From Hordeum vulgare subsp. vulgare (taxonomy: Eukaryota; Streptophyta; Magnoliopsida; Poales; Poaceae), in the NCBI RefSeq assembly GCF_904849725.1, contig NC_058522.1, forward strand, positions 337,099,029 to 337,163,028: a stretch of 64,000 nt of DNA. The letters run 5' to 3'. Position numbers and translations under genes: made by a program. This document shows positions 61,002-64,000 of the stretch, piece after piece (positions within the stretch are counted from its first letter, which is position 1; every line of letters begins with the position of its first letter). A model generated the notes under the pieces. The model saw only the letters and a program-made list of their open reading frames with translations. It was not told the origin of the DNA and made no database searches.

Positions 61002-61534
61002 TGATGGGGTTATAGTCCCAGGGTAGGGTCATAGGCCTTCCCTGTAGGTCCTACCCAAGGACTACCCTTCATAGAGGACAAGGCCCTTAGACAATTCTGA
61101 CTGAACTAAGGACGCCCCCATCATCCAGTCGGCGACGAGCAGTCGGAGCATATTTAACGTACCGACTGGAATCCACTCTGTACATCGTAACCTCCCAGGA
61201 GGGCAACGGTCATACGTTTTCATACACCATTATTAGCATTTAAGGCTTACGTTACCTGTAACGTAGGAATTTATTCGCCACTATTCCACCCCTATCCACC
61301 GGGCCATTATGAAGGGCAGCGCACTCTATATAAGCCGCCCTTCCCCACTGGTGCAGGGGTTGGCACTTGCTGTAATCCTATAATCCACTCGACACTAAGC
61401 TCCCAAGAGCACTGAGACATAGGGATTTTACCTCCACTATAGAGGGGCCTGAACTCATACATCCTTGCCGTAGCTAAGGCTCTGCCCATCCTTTCGTACC
61501 CCATACATCTACTGTCAGACTTATACCCACGACA
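61002..61534 (+). repeat. Tat 3' LTR
   Basis: This 533-bp LTR runs from TGATGGGGTTATAG to CCCACGACA and is the partner of 48731-49262. Confidence 0.92.
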
Positions 61535-62132
61535 AACTTCACAACACGAAACTTAAACAGGAACTCGTGATAACATTAGTACAAGAAAGCAAACCACCAC
61601 TTCCTTAGGTACTGTAGCAAACTTAAATTCTACTTGTGCTGATGTTGGGTTACTGTACTTTTAATCTTCCATGGCTAATACCCCCCAATACTATCCATAG
61701 TTTCATCAAAATAAGCAACCAACACAACAAAAACAGAATCTGTTAACAGCAGACCAGACTGTAGCAATCTGTATATTTCGTATACCTCTGGTACTTCAAA
61801 AATTCTGAAAACTTATGACAGTCTGAAGAATTTGTGTATCAATCAGAATCAAAAAGAATCAACTCAAAAGTACTTACAGAACATAAATGAAAATTATTTT
61901 CGTGAGCAGAAAGTTTCTGTCTTTTCCAGCATGACCAAACGATCATCCCCAAGACTAATCATAACGGTTTTGCTTGGCACAAATGCAAAAAAGAAACACA
62001 AAAAACACAACCATAACAGAATTATGAAAGTGTGGAAAACACAAAACAGAAAGAAAAAGGATAGATTCGTTGGGTTGCCTCCCAACAAGCGCTTTTGTTT
62101 AACGCCCTTAGCTAGGCAAAAAGGTGATGGAA
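61535..62132 (-). other. B3 noncoding tail, proximal part
   Basis: No gene is seen. Just after the coding stop, on the minus strand, is GTTGGGAGGCAAC, a small hairpin, followed by a T-rich stretch. The part near 61535-61670 is the remainder of the 263-bp duplication. Confidence 0.75.
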
Positions 62133-63256
62133 TCACGTATAGTCATCTTTGGTGCTCAAACCATAGGTAGCCCTCATCATAGATTCATAAGGCAATCTTA
62201 TTTTCTTTCTAGGAAAGTGCTCCATGCCCTTCTTTAAAGGAAATTGAAATCTAATATTCCCTTCCTTCATATCGATGATAGCACCAATAGTCCTTAGGAA
62301 AGGTCTACCAAGAATAATGGGACATGAAGGATTGCAATCTATGTCAAGTACAATGAAATCCACGGGTACATAGTTCTTATTTGAAACAATAAGAACATCA
62401 TCGATCCTCCCCATGGGTTTCTTGACAGTTGAATCCGCAAGATGCAAATTAAGAGAACACTCTTCAATCTCATGAAAACCAAGAATATCACATAAACACT
62501 TTGGAATCGCGGAAACACTAGCCTTGAAATCACACAGAGCATTGCACTCATAGATTTTGATCTTGATTTTGATAGTAGGTTCCCACTAATCATGAAGTTT
62601 TCTAGGTATAGAGACTTCTAGTTCGAGCTTCTCTTCAAGAGATTTCATCATAGCATCTATGATATGAGCGGTAAAGGCTTTGCTTTGGCTATAAGCATGT
62701 GGAGAGTTTGGAATGGATTGCATCAAAGAAATGCATTCAAACAAGGAGCAATTATTGAATTCCTTGAAATCCAAAGTTGGAGTTTCATTACTACCCAAAA
62801 TTTTGACTTCTTCTACTCCATCTCCACACCTCTATCATGAAGATAGGTGGTCTCCAGATCATTGGGGCATTTTTCAACCAAAGTGGATTCATATCCAGCC
62901 CCTCCATAAGTAGGTTTGACACGCGAAAACAAATATTCAAGAGGAGACACACCAAGAACTTTAAGATTTTCGTGATTTTCATCACAAATTTCAGGTTTAG
63001 CTGCCATCTTATTGACTAAGGTAGCCTGCTTGTCAGAAATTTTGCCCACCAATTTTTCAAGGTGAGCGAGCTGAGAATTAAGTGCAAGGAAATCATTGGC
63101 CATATCATCAACCTCTTTATTCAAACAGACCAAAAAGGAATTTTTCTCTTTTAATTCCCTACGGAAGTAACTATTTTGGTCAAACAGAGAAGACATGAAA
63201 CCTTTGACATTAGTTTCTATCTCCTCCAACTTTCTGAAATAGTTTGGTTTGGCCAT
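62133..63256 (-). pseudogene. B3 Gag plus protease-like coding region, broken
   Basis: The start is the ATG at 63256 (MAKPNYFRKL). About 148 residues with a helical, charged, coiled-coil-prone region run to the stop at 62813. One indel just upstream moves the frame to 62798-62133, interrupted by TAG at 62586-62588. The last part is a retropepsin-like domain ending with the conserved CPIILGRPFL block and the stop at 62133. Its active-site motif reads CDFKASVSAIP where the A family has [11 protein letters not shown], so the catalytic Gly is Lys here. There is no RT, RNase H or integrase, making this a non-autonomous element that would need enzymes in trans. Confidence 0.75.
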
Positions 63257-63460
63257 GAGGAAGTCTCTCTCACGAACAAACCTAAGAGCAGGCGGGCGGA
63301 AGGGAACGGCAAAAAGGCAAAAGAGAACGGCGAAGGAGAAAGGCAAATGAAAACGGCAAATGTGAAGTGGGGGATAGGAAAACGAGAGGCAACTGGCAAC
63401 AAAAGTAAATGCAAGAGAAGAGTTTGTGAGACCTACTTGGATAGATCTTGATTTCTCCTT

Positions 63461-63476
63461 CCCGGCAACGGCGCCA
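63461..63476 (-). other. B3 primer-binding site (tRNA-Asp)
   Basis: Minus-strand TGGCGCCGTTGCCGGG is an exact match to the tRNA-Asp complement, 10 bp after the LTR end. Confidence 0.85.
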
Positions 63477-63486
63477 GAAATACTTC

Positions 63487-64000
63487 TGCTACTGCAACAA
63501 AAGACCTTCCAATGGCGCCAGAAATAGGCACGTCGACGGGAGAATACTTGGCTTGATCATTCTGCTGCGGCTACGCCTTAAGGGACTTCCTGGGCAAGTA
63601 TGCAAAGGATTTCCCCGTGGCCTTGGAGCCTTGCGTTGGTGTTCCCTCGAAGCGGAAAGGGTGATGTAGCGTAGCGGTGGTAAGTATTTCCCTCAGTTTG
63701 AGAACCAAGATATCAATCCAGAGGAGGAGTATCTCAAGATCCTGCACAAACACAAAAGCTTGCTCCCAACGCTATGAAGGGGTTGTCAATCCCTTATAGA
63801 TTGTTTGTCAAGTGAGAACTGAAAGCAACAAAGTAACAAAGCAAAGTAAAAGCGGAGGTTTAAATGATGGATGTGAATAGACCCGGGGGCCGTAGTGTTT
63901 ACTAGTGGCTTCTCTCATTAAAGCAAGTAGACGGTGGGTGAAAAAATTACTGTCGAGCAATTGATAGAACCGCGCAAAGTCGTGACGATATCTATGCAAT
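63487..64000 (-). repeat. B3 5' LTR, partial
   Basis: This is the 3'-terminal 514 bp (minus sense) of the LTR, closely matching 44736-45249. The rest lies beyond the window. Confidence 0.9.

Larger units (their letters stand above)
48731..61534 (+). mobile_element. Tat-lineage Ty3-gypsy retrotransposon nested in B3
   Basis: This 12.8-kb element has LTRs of 532 and 533 bp and perfect AACTT target duplications (48726-48730 and 61535-61539). Plus-strand gag-pol comes first. A tandem hairpin array follows, then a minus-strand spliced gene, as in other grass Tat elements that carry antisense ORFs. A hand count of about 26 LTR differences (about 4.9 percent) suggests it is older than the copia element. 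Confidence 0.93.
44736..64000 (-). mobile_element. B3: family B gypsy-type element, non-autonomous, with nested Tat element
   Basis: It is read right to left: partial 5' LTR (64000-63487), tRNA-Asp primer site, Gag and protease-like coding (63256-62133), noncoding tail (62132-61535 and 48730-46378), polypurine tract, 3' LTR (46362-44736). Without the nested Tat element the internal region is about 4.3 kb and has no RT, RNase H or integrase. LTR start, primer site and promoter hairpin are shared with the A family. The 5' LTR runs off the window. Confidence 0.88.

Overview
This window is typical intergenic DNA of a large, repeat-rich grass genome, most probably a Triticeae species (wheat, Aegilops, barley or rye). 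The clearest evidence is a complete BARE/Angela-type Ty1-copia element whose LTRs I recognise. It sits among nested Ty3-gypsy elements whose LTRs begin TGATACGTC and whose primer-binding sites match plant tRNA-Asp. I see no convincing host protein-coding gene, rRNA or tRNA gene. Almost every long reading frame belongs to a decayed retrotransposon. Family names beyond lineage level are tentative.

Layout. (1) 1-1758 and 20708-20801 are an older unassigned sequence split by element A1. (2) A1 (1759-20707, +) is an Athila-lineage gypsy element with two 1522-bp LTRs. A copia element (9888-18696, +) with two 1763-bp LTRs is nested in its 3' noncoding part. (3) 20802-25266 is a 4.5-kb LTR (element C, read on the minus strand). 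It is followed by a segment holding a TATA box and a 55-codon ORF. A2 (25941-36059, +), a second full-length Athila copy with perfect CTGGT target duplications, interrupts that ORF. (4) A3 (36853-42809, +) is a third Athila copy that stops in reverse transcriptase. A solo LTR of a second family (B1, 38392-39998, minus) lies inside its primer-binding site. (5) 42810-44199 is a truncated B LTR, followed by 0.5 kb of unassigned sequence. (6) From 44736 past the right edge is a minus-strand B element that codes only Gag and a protease-like domain. Nested in it is a 12.8-kb Tat-lineage gypsy element (48731-61534, +) with perfect AACTT target duplications.

How the parts work together. The A elements carry the full Gag-protease-RT-RNase H-integrase set, all broken here, plus a short coiled-coil ORF after pol. 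The B elements share the LTR start, the tRNA-Asp primer site and a promoter-proximal hairpin with A but lack polymerase and integrase, so they look like non-autonomous partners. The Tat element has gag-pol on the plus strand and a convergent, apparently spliced gene on the minus strand. Between them is a 1.4-kb array of 70-bp units, each able to form two hairpins.

The most interesting signal is a GC-rich hairpin immediately upstream of a TATA-like motif. It occurs at ten places: A LTRs, an internal A site before the coiled-coil ORF, and B LTRs on the opposite strand. Its outer arms are nearly constant, while its inner stem changes sequence on both sides together.
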